This document shows, in pieces, positions 1 to 7,330 of a DNA stretch of 24,164 nucleotides. Positions within the stretch are counted from its first letter, which is position 1. Each line of letters begins with the position of its first letter. Position numbers and translations under genes: made by a program. The stretch spans positions 1 to 24,164 of the forward strand of contig CAKUJM010000040.1 of NCBI GenBank assembly GCA_934661755.1, in the 5' to 3' direction. This DNA is from an uncultured Lentisphaeria bacterium (GTDB taxonomy: Bacteria; Verrucomicrobiota; Lentisphaeria; Oligosphaerales; Oligosphaeraceae). Below the pieces are notes generated by a model, which saw nothing but the letters and a program-made list of their open reading frames with translations, ran no database searches and had not been told where the DNA came from.

Positions 1-136
1 CGCATAACCGCATCTTCGCATAACCGCATCTTCGCATAACCGCATCTTCGCATAACCGCATCTTCGCATAACCGCATCTTCGCATAACCGCATAACCGCA
101 TCTTCGCATAACCGCATCTTCGCATAACCGCATAAC
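1..136. repeat. Tandem array of two 8-bp words
   Basis: The first 136 bases are 17 consecutive 8-mers of only two kinds, A = CGCATAAC and B = CGCATCTT. Their order is ABABABABABAABABAA, so the array is mostly a 16-bp AB unit interrupted by extra A words. Both words share CGCAT. The array begins at the window edge, so its true length is unknown. It ends about 58 bases upstream of the murF start and may lie in the murF leader or promoter region. The perfect copies suggest a recent, length-variable locus. I see no coding role. Confidence 0.95.
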
Positions 137-194
137 CACGTCACCGTTTTTTTCCGACGCGGCGGCCCTGCCTCACGGATTCAGGAAATATGTT

Positions 195-1628
195 ATGTCG
201 TTTTCATTTTCTACCAACTCCCGCCAATCCATGACAGTGCAATTATCAATTGAAGAGCTGCCGGCCATTGTCGGCGGACAATGGCTTTTCCCCCCGGACG
301 GCGTCGACGTCATCGCCGGCATTTTTGACGACAGCCGCAGCGTCATCGCCGGCTCATTGTTCATCGCCATCAAGGGGGAGTTCACGGACGGGCACCACTA
401 TCTTCCGCAGGCGGTGACGCGCGGTGCGAGGGCGGTGATCGTGCAGCATGTTCCGGACGCAGACGCCATGCACTGCATGCGCGAAGCCGGCTGTGGCTGC
501 CTGCAGGTAGCCGACTCCCTGCTTGCCTATCAGCAACTGGCCAATTGGCATCTGCGTCAATTCCCCGGTGTACGGGTGGTCGCCATCACCGGCAGTTGCG
601 GGAAGACCAGCACCAAGGAGATGTGCGCATCAATTCTGGAACAGCACCATCCTGGCGGGGTCATAAAGACCATCGGCAGCACCAACAACCACTTTGGCGT
701 TCCGCGGAATGTCTTCCGGATCTGCGAATCAACCCGCGTCGCCATTCTGGAAATGGGCACCAACCATCCCGGGGAAATTGCCGGGCTGGTCAGAATCGCC
801 CCTCCGGACGTCGGCGTGGTCTGCAACATCGGCCACGCCCATCTGGAATTCTTCCATGATCTGCATGGCGTCGCCGAAGAGAAAGGCGACTTGCTGGCGG
901 GGATCAAGCCGTCTGGCGTCGCCGTCTGGTCACCGGATCTTGCCGAATTCCCGGTGCTGATGCGAAAAGCCGGCAACCGCAAGTCCATCACCTTCGGCAC
1001 CAGTGCGCAATGCGACATCCGCGGCGAGTATCTGGGGATGGCCGGCCAGCTGGCTTCGCTGAGGCTGACCTGGAAGGCGTCCGGACTGGAGCGCGTTGTC
1101 AAGTGGCAGCTGGGCGGAGCGCACATGGCCATGAACGCCGCGTGTGCCGCCGCCGTGGGCACCGCGCTGGGTTGCACGGCCGATGAAGTGGCCGATGGAC
1201 TGTCCGCGTGCACCCTGCCCGGAGCGCGGCAGGAAAGGCGCGAAGTCAATGGCGTCACCTGGATCAATGACGCCTTCAATGCCAATCCCGACAGCATGCG
1301 TGCGGCAATCGATTTCATCACCCAGCTTCCGCCGGCCAGTCCGCAAATCCTCGTACTTGGCGACATGCTCGAACTGGGCGCCGGCGCCGAAGAGGCCCAT
1401 CGCGGCATTTTGCAATATGCACGGCAGCGCTGTCCGGACGCCAGGATTCTGACTCTTGGGAGGCTGATGGCGGAGGCTGCCGACGGGCTGTCCGACGGCG
1501 CCATTGATGCCTTCCGGGACAGGGCGCATCTGCACGATGAGCTCCTGCGTCTTGCCCTTCCCGGCGCCCGGATCCTGCTCAAAAGCTCCCACGGCATCGG
1601 CCTGGCCGAGCTGATGCCACCGATTTGA
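195..1628 (+). CDS. murF: UDP-N-acetylmuramoyl-tripeptide--D-alanyl-D-alanine ligase (MurF)
   Basis: MurF adds D-Ala-D-Ala to UDP-MurNAc-tripeptide in the cytoplasm, using ATP, and so completes the peptidoglycan precursor. The 477-residue protein has the Mur-ligase layout. An N-terminal substrate domain (about 20-115) is followed by an ATP loop TGSCGKTST at 132-140 and the MurF motif STNNHFGVP at 162-170. EMGTN (186-190) and NIGHAHLEFF (211-220) follow, and the C-terminal domain carries GARQERRE and INDAFNANPDSM at about 343-368. Length is normal for the family. The ATG at 195 follows AGGA at 183-186 with 8 bases spacing; an ATG at 231 is a weaker alternative. The next ORF lies downstream in the same frame after one TGA. 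Other division genes are not in view. Identification is firm. Confidence 0.96.
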   Translation: MSFSFSTNSRQSMTVQLSIEELPAIVGGQWLFPPDGVDVIAGIFDDSRSVIAGSLFIAIKGEFTDGHHYLPQAVTRGARAVIVQHVPDADAMHCMREAGCGCLQVADSLLAYQQLANWHLRQFPGVRVVAITGSCGKTSTKEMCASILEQHHPGGVIKTIGSTNNHFGVPRNVFRICESTRVAILEMGTNHPGEIAGLVRIAPPDVGVVCNIGHAHLEFFHDLHGVAEEKGDLLAGIKPSGVAVWSPDLAEFPVLMRKAGNRKSITFGTSAQCDIRGEYLGMAGQLASLRLTWKASGLERVVKWQLGGAHMAMNAACAAAVGTALGCTADEVADGLSACTLPGARQERREVNGVTWINDAFNANPDSMRAAIDFITQLPPASPQILVLGDMLELGAGAEEAHRGILQYARQRCPDARILTLGRLMAEAADGLSDGAIDAFRDRAHLHDELLRLALPGARILLKSSHGIGLAELMPPI

Positions 1629-1685
1629 TGCCATAGGGTCTCCCTCCCCAGGCGACTTTCCGCCTTCACCCCAGCAACTCCACCG

Positions 1686-2969
1686 TTGTCCAATCCCTGG
1701 CCCATCCTGTTTCTGGCGCTGGCGTGCACCCTGCCCTCGCAGGAGCTGATGCTGTCCGGCCATCCGGATGACGACACCCTGGTTGCGCGGGAGCGGCAGT
1801 TCATTCCGGAGATGAATGCGGTGGTGCATGCCATGGACGAGGGCGAGGCCTGGCGGACGGTCATATTGGCGCGTCGCTTCAACCGCGAGCTGGAGCATTT
1901 GCTGAAGACCTCCGCCACCGCCGAGAAACAGCTGCATTTCATGGTGATGGAGGATGACTTTTCCCTGGCGCGCTTTGCCCATGACGAAGTGCCGCTGGAA
2001 AAAAATGAAGGCGACGACGCCCGCGCCATGCGAATTGTCATCGGTCTTTTGCGGCGTCATGCTCAGGCGGCCGTTGCGGCCGGAAACCGTGCCATGCGCA
2101 ATTTTTCCTCCGGGGATTTCATTGCCGCGGCGCTTTGCAACCGCGTGCTGTATGATGGCAAGGGCGTCGGTGGCGGATATCTCCCGGACTACCGCATTCC
2201 GCGGCGGCAATTCTCGCGGGGGCATTTCCCGCAATGCGCCAAGCTGCTGTCCCATCCGGTCGCACTTTCCTCGCCATTGCTGTTCAAGCTATATGCCGTG
2301 CATTGCGACGTCCTGTTGCGCTGCATTGAGGACCGTGGCAACCCCGCCGCCTTCCTGCGGCAATTGTGGGACGGCGAGCTGCGGCATCAGAGGCCACTGC
2401 CGGAGTCGTTCGCCATGGCGTTGGGGCTGTCGCCAGACGACCCGATGGCGCTTCAGGCGTGGTATGAGCAAAATGCCATCCGGGCGGTTCGCCATGGCCT
2501 GCGCAGAATGGACTCCGAGGACACCGCACGGCATCTCCGGCGGCTGTTGTCGGTGCCGGTGGTCGACGCCTCTGCGGAGGGTGGCATCCGGCATATCGCC
2601 CTGGCGGATCTGCCGGACAGGATGGCGGATTATCATTTGGACAACTCCGCGCTTGACGCCATGCTCCGGCAGCTGGCGCGCTACCAGGCCGATGCACCGC
2701 CGCTGCTGCGCAGCGCCCTGGCGAAGTACCGCCTTGCCATCCTCGCCTTGTCGGCAGGCAGATTGCGGCAATTCCGCAACCTGCTGCCGGAGGCCGACCG
2801 CGATTTTTCATCCGCGCTGCGACGTCAGCAGCGTGCAGGGCAGCTCCTCGACGAGGTGATTGCCGCCGATGCCACCGAGGCGGATTTCATCCGCAACTCC
2901 GTCTGGGAGAGCGCAATCATCCATCTGGAACACAACCGGCAACCCATTGACGAGGCAATCGGCCTCTAG
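1686..2969 (+). CDS. Hypothetical protein, possibly exported, 427 residues
   Basis: I do not recognise this protein. The chosen start is TTG at 1686, because no ATG or GTG occurs between the murF stop and this point. It gives a hydrophobic N-terminus (PILFLALACTLPS, residues 6-18) resembling a short signal peptide or an imperfect lipobox (ALAC). No positive charge precedes it and no ribosome-binding site is visible, so the start is uncertain; ATG codons at 1749 and 1815 are alternatives. The rest is soluble, rich in Ala, Leu and Arg, and looks mainly alpha-helical, with no motif I can name. High GC at third codon positions supports coding. It lies 57 bases after murF and 9 bases before the next gene, so the three are probably co-transcribed. 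Confidence 0.75.
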   Translation: MSNPWPILFLALACTLPSQELMLSGHPDDDTLVARERQFIPEMNAVVHAMDEGEAWRTVILARRFNRELEHLLKTSATAEKQLHFMVMEDDFSLARFAHDEVPLEKNEGDDARAMRIVIGLLRRHAQAAVAAGNRAMRNFSSGDFIAAALCNRVLYDGKGVGGGYLPDYRIPRRQFSRGHFPQCAKLLSHPVALSSPLLFKLYAVHCDVLLRCIEDRGNPAAFLRQLWDGELRHQRPLPESFAMALGLSPDDPMALQAWYEQNAIRAVRHGLRRMDSEDTARHLRRLLSVPVVDASAEGGIRHIALADLPDRMADYHLDNSALDAMLRQLARYQADAPPLLRSALAKYRLAILALSAGRLRQFRNLLPEADRDFSSALRRQQRAGQLLDEVIAADATEADFIRNSVWESAIIHLEHNRQPIDEAIGL

Positions 2970-2978
2970 GGGCATGTC

Positions 2979-3623
2979 ATGATCCGCAGAAAATTCATCA
3001 TCGCAATCGCCGCATTGCAATTGCTGGCCGCCGCCGGCATCACCGCATATACCTTTTTCATGCAATACACCTTCCGCACCCTGGTCAAATGGGAGGAAAT
3101 GGCCAATGTGCGCACCATGATGCGAAAATGCGCCGACGCCATCGACCTCCAGCGCGACACCATCGACCGCATTGGCGCCCATTTGCCGGAGTACGGCGAG
3201 GCGCTGTCGAAATGCGCCACTTTGCTGGAGGACACCGGCCCGGCGGTGTCCGGCATGCAGCGGCTGCTTGCCGTCAATCCCAACGCGATACCATTCCTGG
3301 GGCCGGTGCTGGCCGCCAACCTCGGCAAGCTCGACGCCCTGGCCGGGGATCTGAGCGCCGCCACCCCGGTGCTTGCCCGCGACATGCACTATACCGCCGA
3401 AGTGATGAAGGACTGGACACCCAGCCAGAACGCGCTCTTCATCTCATCACTGGACTCCATCGTCATGACGTTGCGCATCAGCGCCGACATGCTTGAGGAG
3501 CAGTGGCTTTATTGCCATCGGATCACCAGCATCATGACCGCCATCGGCTTTCTGGTGGCGCTGGCGGTCGCCCTCAACGCCATCGCCCTGCTGGCAAGGG
3601 CACGGCCGGGTGGCGTGGCGTAA
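2979..3623 (+). CDS. Hypothetical membrane protein with two transmembrane segments
   Basis: This 214-residue protein has an N-terminal membrane segment after MIRRK (about 6-28) and a second near the C-terminus (about 183-206, ending LLARARPGG). About 150 residues of predicted helix lie between them. By the positive-inside rule both ends would be cytoplasmic and the middle would be periplasmic. The topology resembles sensor-type four-helix modules such as those of chemoreceptors, but no signalling output domain follows, so that is only a comparison. The ATG at 2979 follows AGGGG (2968-2972) with 6 bases spacing and lies 9 bases after the preceding stop, so the pair is probably translated together. 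I cannot name the family. Confidence 0.82.
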   Translation: MIRRKFIIAIAALQLLAAAGITAYTFFMQYTFRTLVKWEEMANVRTMMRKCADAIDLQRDTIDRIGAHLPEYGEALSKCATLLEDTGPAVSGMQRLLAVNPNAIPFLGPVLAANLGKLDALAGDLSAATPVLARDMHYTAEVMKDWTPSQNALFISSLDSIVMTLRISADMLEEQWLYCHRITSIMTAIGFLVALAVALNAIALLARARPGGVA

Positions 3624-3632
3624 ATCCGTCAT

Positions 3633-3654
3633 GGAGGCCCCGCAGGCTTTTTTT
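3633..3654 (+). terminator. Weak possible intrinsic terminator
   Basis: A short stem (about 7 pairs including G-T pairs, centred on GCC/GGC with a 5-base loop) is followed by seven T residues at 3648-3654. It starts 10 bases after the stop of the membrane-protein gene. The stem is weak and the call rests mainly on the T run. The rest of the 231-base convergent gap (3624-3854) holds a run of nine C residues at 3799-3807 and nothing else I can support. Confidence 0.3.
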
Positions 3655-3854
3655 CGCCAAACCGCCACCAGGAAGCCGCAAAAATGACGCGACATTCACG
3701 GACGCCACGCCTGCGCTTGACTCGGCCATATTCTGGCGTCCTGGATGCCACGAGGCTGGTTTCCTTGCGCCATGATTTCGTCATTTTCCGGTCACATACC
3801 CCCCCCCGGCACGCTCCCTCAAAACACCTGATTCCGACGCAAGATCGCCCAGCC

Positions 3855-6062
3855 TCACGGATCCAGCCGCCGCTTCATCCAGATGGCGATGCCGCACCAG
3901 TCATGGACGCTGTCCAGGTGCAGCATCCCCGATTCCTGGCGGATTCTGGCAGTGCCGTCGCTGAAGACGCGGTCGATATGCAAATCCCCTGGCACGTCAA
4001 TGGAGATTCTGCCATCGCAGCCGGCAAAGGCATGGACCACCAGCAGCAATGCATCGTCATTGCCGCGGCGGAAGACCTGGAAGCCCTGCGGATGGCGCCA
4101 TGACTGCCCCTTGAGCCGCAGCTCGACGCGGCTGGCGCCTTCAGCGATCACCGGCTTGAGCAGATTATAGAATCCGATGGCCTCGTCCAGGCGCTCAAGC
4201 TGGGATTCGGAGAGCCTGTCGACATCCCCGGAGACGCAGAGGCGTCCGATCATCGCGGCGCTCAGCGAGTAGCAGATGCGCGCATCGTCATCCCAGTCAT
4301 GCAGCACCGCCCACACCTGGTTGGCGCGGAACGGGATCTGCAGTGCGGTGCCGGCGGCCACCAGCGGAATCACCGGATCCTCATGGGCATCGGAGAAGCT
4401 GGCCATGTCGCCAATGCGCATCCATCCCGGCGTCAGGCGATGCCCGCCCGAGGCGCAGACCTCCAGCGTCAGATCCGGCACCTGCCGCTTCATCTCCCCG
4501 AAGAAATTCTCGACGGCATTGAGGTTTGCGATGATGCCGTCCATCGTCGACCCGTTCGGCTCATCGACACCGGAGACGGTGTAGTTGTAATCCACCTTGA
4601 CATATCCGAAGCCGTTGTCGCGCAGAAAATCAATCACCCGTTTTTGCATGATGGCGCGAACATCCGGCCTGCGGAAATCCAGCGCCCACAGCATCGGCGC
4701 ATCGGCGTGCGGCACGCCATGGCAACGCACCGCGAACTCCGGATGTTCCTTGCCAAGGTGCGACATGTCGCAGGAGAACTGCTCGAACTCGAACCAGATG
4801 CCGGGAATGAATCCCAGCGCCCGGATCTTGTCGCAATACGTCTTCATGCCGTTCGGAAACCGCGTCAGCGAGGTCTGCCAGTCGCCCTTGCCGTCGTAGG
4901 TGCCGGGGTTTTCCCGGAACCATCCGGCATCCATGACCAAGTATTTGACCCCGCGGTCCTTGAGCGTCCCGGCCAGTTTCAGCATCTTCTCCTCGGTCGG
5001 CGCCCCCCAGGTCGTGCAGAACTCATTGAAGATGACGGGGAAGTCCGACTCGTTGCGGCTATATCCGAGATGCCGCCGCTGCGGCCACTGCGTGAGGCGG
5101 TTGAGCGCATCCTGGGCATCGCCCCTGACCACCGTCAGGATGGCGGGGATGCCCTTCAGCCTCTCGCCGGGTGCCAGTTCGCGCGACCAGTTGGCGAATT
5201 CCCAATCCGGCAATCCGCCCGCCATGTTGAGGTAGTCGCCAATGCGGTTGACCTCCAATTGCCAGGGACCGATGGCTCCCAGCTGCACTCCCCAGGTGAC
5301 GCCGGCGCCGCGGTCCTCGAATCCGCACCATGGGAACCACCGCTTCACCGGCATGGAGGTGCGCTGGCCAAAACGCTCGGCGCGCCAGACGCCCGCGACC
5401 CACGCGCGTTCCAGCGCCAGATGCTCGATCGGATCGTCAATCTGCCGCCCTTCCATCGACCAGTATGACGCCGTCCGGTGCAGATGGTAGCGGTCCGGGC
5501 CATCATCTGCGGCAAAAGGCGAAAGCATCCCCATCTGGAAGCTGTCCAGCATGTCGATGGTGAGCCGTCCATCACCGTCATTTTCCAGCGTGGTGTTGAT
5601 TTCCAGGAATTTCTCGCCGGCGTGCCAGACCATTTCCTGCGTCGCCAGCACATTATGCCCCGGATGGCGGAAGACGGTGCGGATGGCATCGCCGGCCTTT
5701 TCCTGCGACACGAATTCCAGTTTGCAGACCGTGCCGTTGTTCACCATGCTTTCGCCAGGCGCGTATCCGGTGCCGAACTCATCGCCGCGGACATGGAACT
5801 GCACCATGTTCTCGAACGTGACCGACGATTTGGTGGAGTGGTGGGCCGCGCAGATCCCCCGGCATGCGGTGGTGTCGGAAATATCCGTGGGGTGGTCCGG
5901 GATGAGCGATTCCATCCCGGCGGGTATGACCGTAAAGGCGAGCGAGTTGTCCTGCTTGAAGAACAGAACCGTCATGTCGCCGCATTCAAAGCGGCTGAAA
6001 AGCTCAAAGGGCATCATGATGGGATGTGGCAATAGTGGCGGTTGAAGAACGGGGTCAGTCAT
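3855..6062 (-). CDS. GH36 family alpha-galactosidase-like glycoside hydrolase
   Basis: A cytoplasmic retaining glycosidase of clan GH-D, predicted to release alpha-galactose from oligosaccharides; there is no signal peptide. From the ATG at 6062 it is 735 residues, a normal GH36 length. An N-terminal beta-sandwich (to about 320) precedes the (beta/alpha)8 barrel. Visible motifs are MDAGW at 377-381, the nucleophile Asp491 in VKVDYN, the family motif CASGGHR near 536-542, and the acid/base Asp558 in FSDAHED. A C-terminal beta domain follows. The frame is open to a TTG at 6116, but a promoter-like element at 6086-6113 overlaps that stretch and AGGA lies just before 6062, so I prefer the ATG. 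It lies 82 bases after the AraC gene on the same strand. Exact substrate is not determined, since GH36 also includes N-acetylgalactosaminidases and galactosyltransferases. Confidence 0.93.
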   Translation of the reverse strand: MTDPVLQPPLLPHPIMMPFELFSRFECGDMTVLFFKQDNSLAFTVIPAGMESLIPDHPTDISDTTACRGICAAHHSTKSSVTFENMVQFHVRGDEFGTGYAPGESMVNNGTVCKLEFVSQEKAGDAIRTVFRHPGHNVLATQEMVWHAGEKFLEINTTLENDGDGRLTIDMLDSFQMGMLSPFAADDGPDRYHLHRTASYWSMEGRQIDDPIEHLALERAWVAGVWRAERFGQRTSMPVKRWFPWCGFEDRGAGVTWGVQLGAIGPWQLEVNRIGDYLNMAGGLPDWEFANWSRELAPGERLKGIPAILTVVRGDAQDALNRLTQWPQRRHLGYSRNESDFPVIFNEFCTTWGAPTEEKMLKLAGTLKDRGVKYLVMDAGWFRENPGTYDGKGDWQTSLTRFPNGMKTYCDKIRALGFIPGIWFEFEQFSCDMSHLGKEHPEFAVRCHGVPHADAPMLWALDFRRPDVRAIMQKRVIDFLRDNGFGYVKVDYNYTVSGVDEPNGSTMDGIIANLNAVENFFGEMKRQVPDLTLEVCASGGHRLTPGWMRIGDMASFSDAHEDPVIPLVAAGTALQIPFRANQVWAVLHDWDDDARICYSLSAAMIGRLCVSGDVDRLSESQLERLDEAIGFYNLLKPVIAEGASRVELRLKGQSWRHPQGFQVFRRGNDDALLLVVHAFAGCDGRISIDVPGDLHIDRVFSDGTARIRQESGMLHLDSVHDWCGIAIWMKRRLDP

Positions 6063-6085
6063 CCAGTCCTGTGGAATGGACGCAT

Positions 6086-6113
6086 ATTGTAAACCATTTG
6101 CAGGAATTTGCAA
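6086..6113 (-). promoter_or_regulatory. Predicted promoter of the GH36 gene with TGCAAAT direct repeats
   Basis: On the minus strand a -35-like TTGCAA (6113-6108) and a -10-like TACAAT (6091-6086) are separated by 16 bases. Transcription would start near 6080, about 18 bases before the ATG at 6062. Two copies of TGCAAAT, one helical turn (10 bp) apart, cover the -35 and the spacer. AraC-family proteins bind direct repeats, so this could be the site of the neighbouring regulator; that is inference. Its position inside the longer reading frame argues against the TTG start at 6116. Confidence 0.5.
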
Positions 6114-6144
6114 CAAAGCCGGCGGCCACCGGGATCATCCGCCA

Positions 6145-7083
6145 TCATCCATCTGCGCGATCATCTCCCGGGGATCCCCACATCTGGCGCCGGAACTGCC
6201 GGGGCGACATCCCCATTTTCCGCTTGAACATCTTGGAGAAATGGAATGCGTTGGTGAAATTGAGTTCGCGGGCGACGTCGGCGATGGCGCACATGGGGTT
6301 CCTGAGCATTTCCACCGCCATATCCATCTTGGTGCGAAGGAAGAAATCGTATGGCGAGCAATGCAGGCTGCGCCTGAAAAGCCGCCGCAACTGCATCGAG
6401 GTGACATTGAAGCCGCGGGCCAGCTTTTCGATATTGAGCACCTTCTTCTCCTTTATGGACTGCCGGATGGCGTATATTGCGTGCTGCACGATGGCGGGAA
6501 TTCCGCCCTGGCAGCCGCCGGCGGGGCGATGGCGGCTCAGTTCGCAGATGATTTCCAGCATGGTCCCGGCCCCCAGCCGCGTGCGTTCCCATACGTCATC
6601 CGTCGACTGGAATTGCCGGTGGAGCTTGACGAACAGCGATTCGATCAGCCTTCCGCAACCGGGGAAATGGTACTGGCCGTTCAATCCGTACAGATTCAGC
6701 AGCGTCCCCGGCAGGACGCCGGTGCAATTGAAGAAGATCTTCTCCCAGCCGCTATGGCTCAGGCTGCGGTAGCAATGATCGAAGCCGAAGGGGAGGATAA
6801 AGGCGTCACCGGGGGTCAGATGATATGAGACGCCGTTGATCTCCAGGATGCCCTCCCCGCGGAAGATGTATTCGAAGGAATATCGGTTGTAGCTTTCGCG
6901 CGACCAGGTGATGAAGCCGCGATCCTCTATGCGCTGGCAGTTCAGCAGGCAAAATGGCGCGTCGCCCTCATGGCGCTCCCGCGGCTGATAGTTGTCGGGT
7001 TGCGACATGATCAAATTCAGATAGAAGCCGTCGTCTTCTTCAGTGGCGGATTCGTGCGGGGCGTGCTTGTTCATCCTGTTCAT
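6145..7083 (-). CDS. AraC-family transcriptional regulator
   Basis: A 312-residue regulator with an N-terminal cupin-like sensing domain (about 45-180, including FEYIFRGEGILEI and the LTPGDAFILPFG strand). The C-terminal AraC DNA-binding domain (about 200-300) has two helix-turn-helix units, LNIEKLARGFNVTSMQLRRLF and ADVARELNFTNAFHFSKMFKRKMG, ending with the family signature SPRQFRR. Such proteins usually sense a sugar and activate adjacent catabolic genes. It lies upstream of the GH36 gene on the same strand and is divergent from the pseudopilin-GH2-GH36 operon, so it plausibly controls both. No clear ribosome-binding site precedes the ATG at 7083; a second ATG three codons later is possible. 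The inducing sugar is unknown. Confidence 0.93.
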   Translation of the reverse strand: MNRMNKHAPHESATEEDDGFYLNLIMSQPDNYQPRERHEGDAPFCLLNCQRIEDRGFITWSRESYNRYSFEYIFRGEGILEINGVSYHLTPGDAFILPFGFDHCYRSLSHSGWEKIFFNCTGVLPGTLLNLYGLNGQYHFPGCGRLIESLFVKLHRQFQSTDDVWERTRLGAGTMLEIICELSRHRPAGGCQGGIPAIVQHAIYAIRQSIKEKKVLNIEKLARGFNVTSMQLRRLFRRSLHCSPYDFFLRTKMDMAVEMLRNPMCAIADVARELNFTNAFHFSKMFKRKMGMSPRQFRRQMWGSPGDDRADG

Positions 7084-7094
7084 AATGCAGGGAG

Positions 7095-7133
7095 AAAAAA
7101 ATGAGCGGCGGGGGCTTTGCCGCTAATATAGCA
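7095..7133 (-). promoter_or_regulatory. Extended -10 promoter and inverted repeat before the AraC gene
   Basis: On the minus strand TGCTATATT (7133-7125) matches an extended -10 element. It is immediately followed by the inverted repeat AGCGGC / GCCGCT (7124-7119 and 7109-7104, 9-base loop) and then seven T residues at 7101-7095, just 12 bases before the ATG. If transcription starts near 7118 the repeat straddles the start site and could be an operator. If it starts further upstream, the hairpin plus T run would act as an attenuator. I cannot choose between these. Confidence 0.4.
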
Positions 7134-7204
7134 AGTAATTGATTCCCCACCGGTAACGCAGACAAACGACATCACCTGCGGCGAAGTCCGTTTCAGGCAT
7201 TCTT

Positions 7205-7233
7205 TTGTTTATTATGTATATTTTATTTATCCT
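7205..7233 (+). promoter_or_regulatory. Possible promoter for the pseudopilin operon
   Basis: In the AT-rich part of the divergent intergenic region, TTGTTT (7205-7210) and TATCCT (7228-7233) are separated by 17 bases, giving a moderate match to a sigma-70 promoter. It would produce a leader of about 90 bases. Other AT-rich hexamers nearby (for example TATATT at 7217-7222) lack a matching -35. This is a weak call. Confidence 0.3.
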
Positions 7234-7257
7234 TGCCGGCATCAAATTAATATCGGA

Positions 7258-7310
7258 GCCCGGAAAAGCGGTTTCCGCAAAGCATCATCCCCTTCCACGA
7301 GAATCCGGGC
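7258..7310 (+). promoter_or_regulatory. Structured 5' leader of the pseudopilin operon
   Basis: A perfect 7-bp inverted repeat, GCCCGGA (7258-7264) with TCCGGGC (7304-7310), encloses 39 bases that contain a small hairpin GCGG-TTT-CCGC (7268-7278). The structure ends 7 bases before the GGAGG ribosome-binding site at 7318-7322. It could tune translation or mRNA stability of the operon. It does not match a riboswitch class I know. The pairing is seen; the function is inference. Confidence 0.4.
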
Positions 7311-7330
7311 GAACAAAGGAGGAACCATAT

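Noticed and set aside
557..2255. Long minus-strand frames opposite murF (494 and 441 codons)
   Set aside because: They mirror a firmly identified gene in high-GC DNA, show no domains, are rich in Arg/Ser/Gly and have no plausible start signals.
3680..3787. Distant inverted repeat AAAATGACG / CGTCATTTT
   Set aside because: Nine base pairs with about 90 bases between arms; likely chance and no T run or element boundary goes with it.
4299..5468. 389-codon plus-strand frame
   Set aside because: Antisense to the GH36 gene, whose catalytic motifs are clear; shadow frame.
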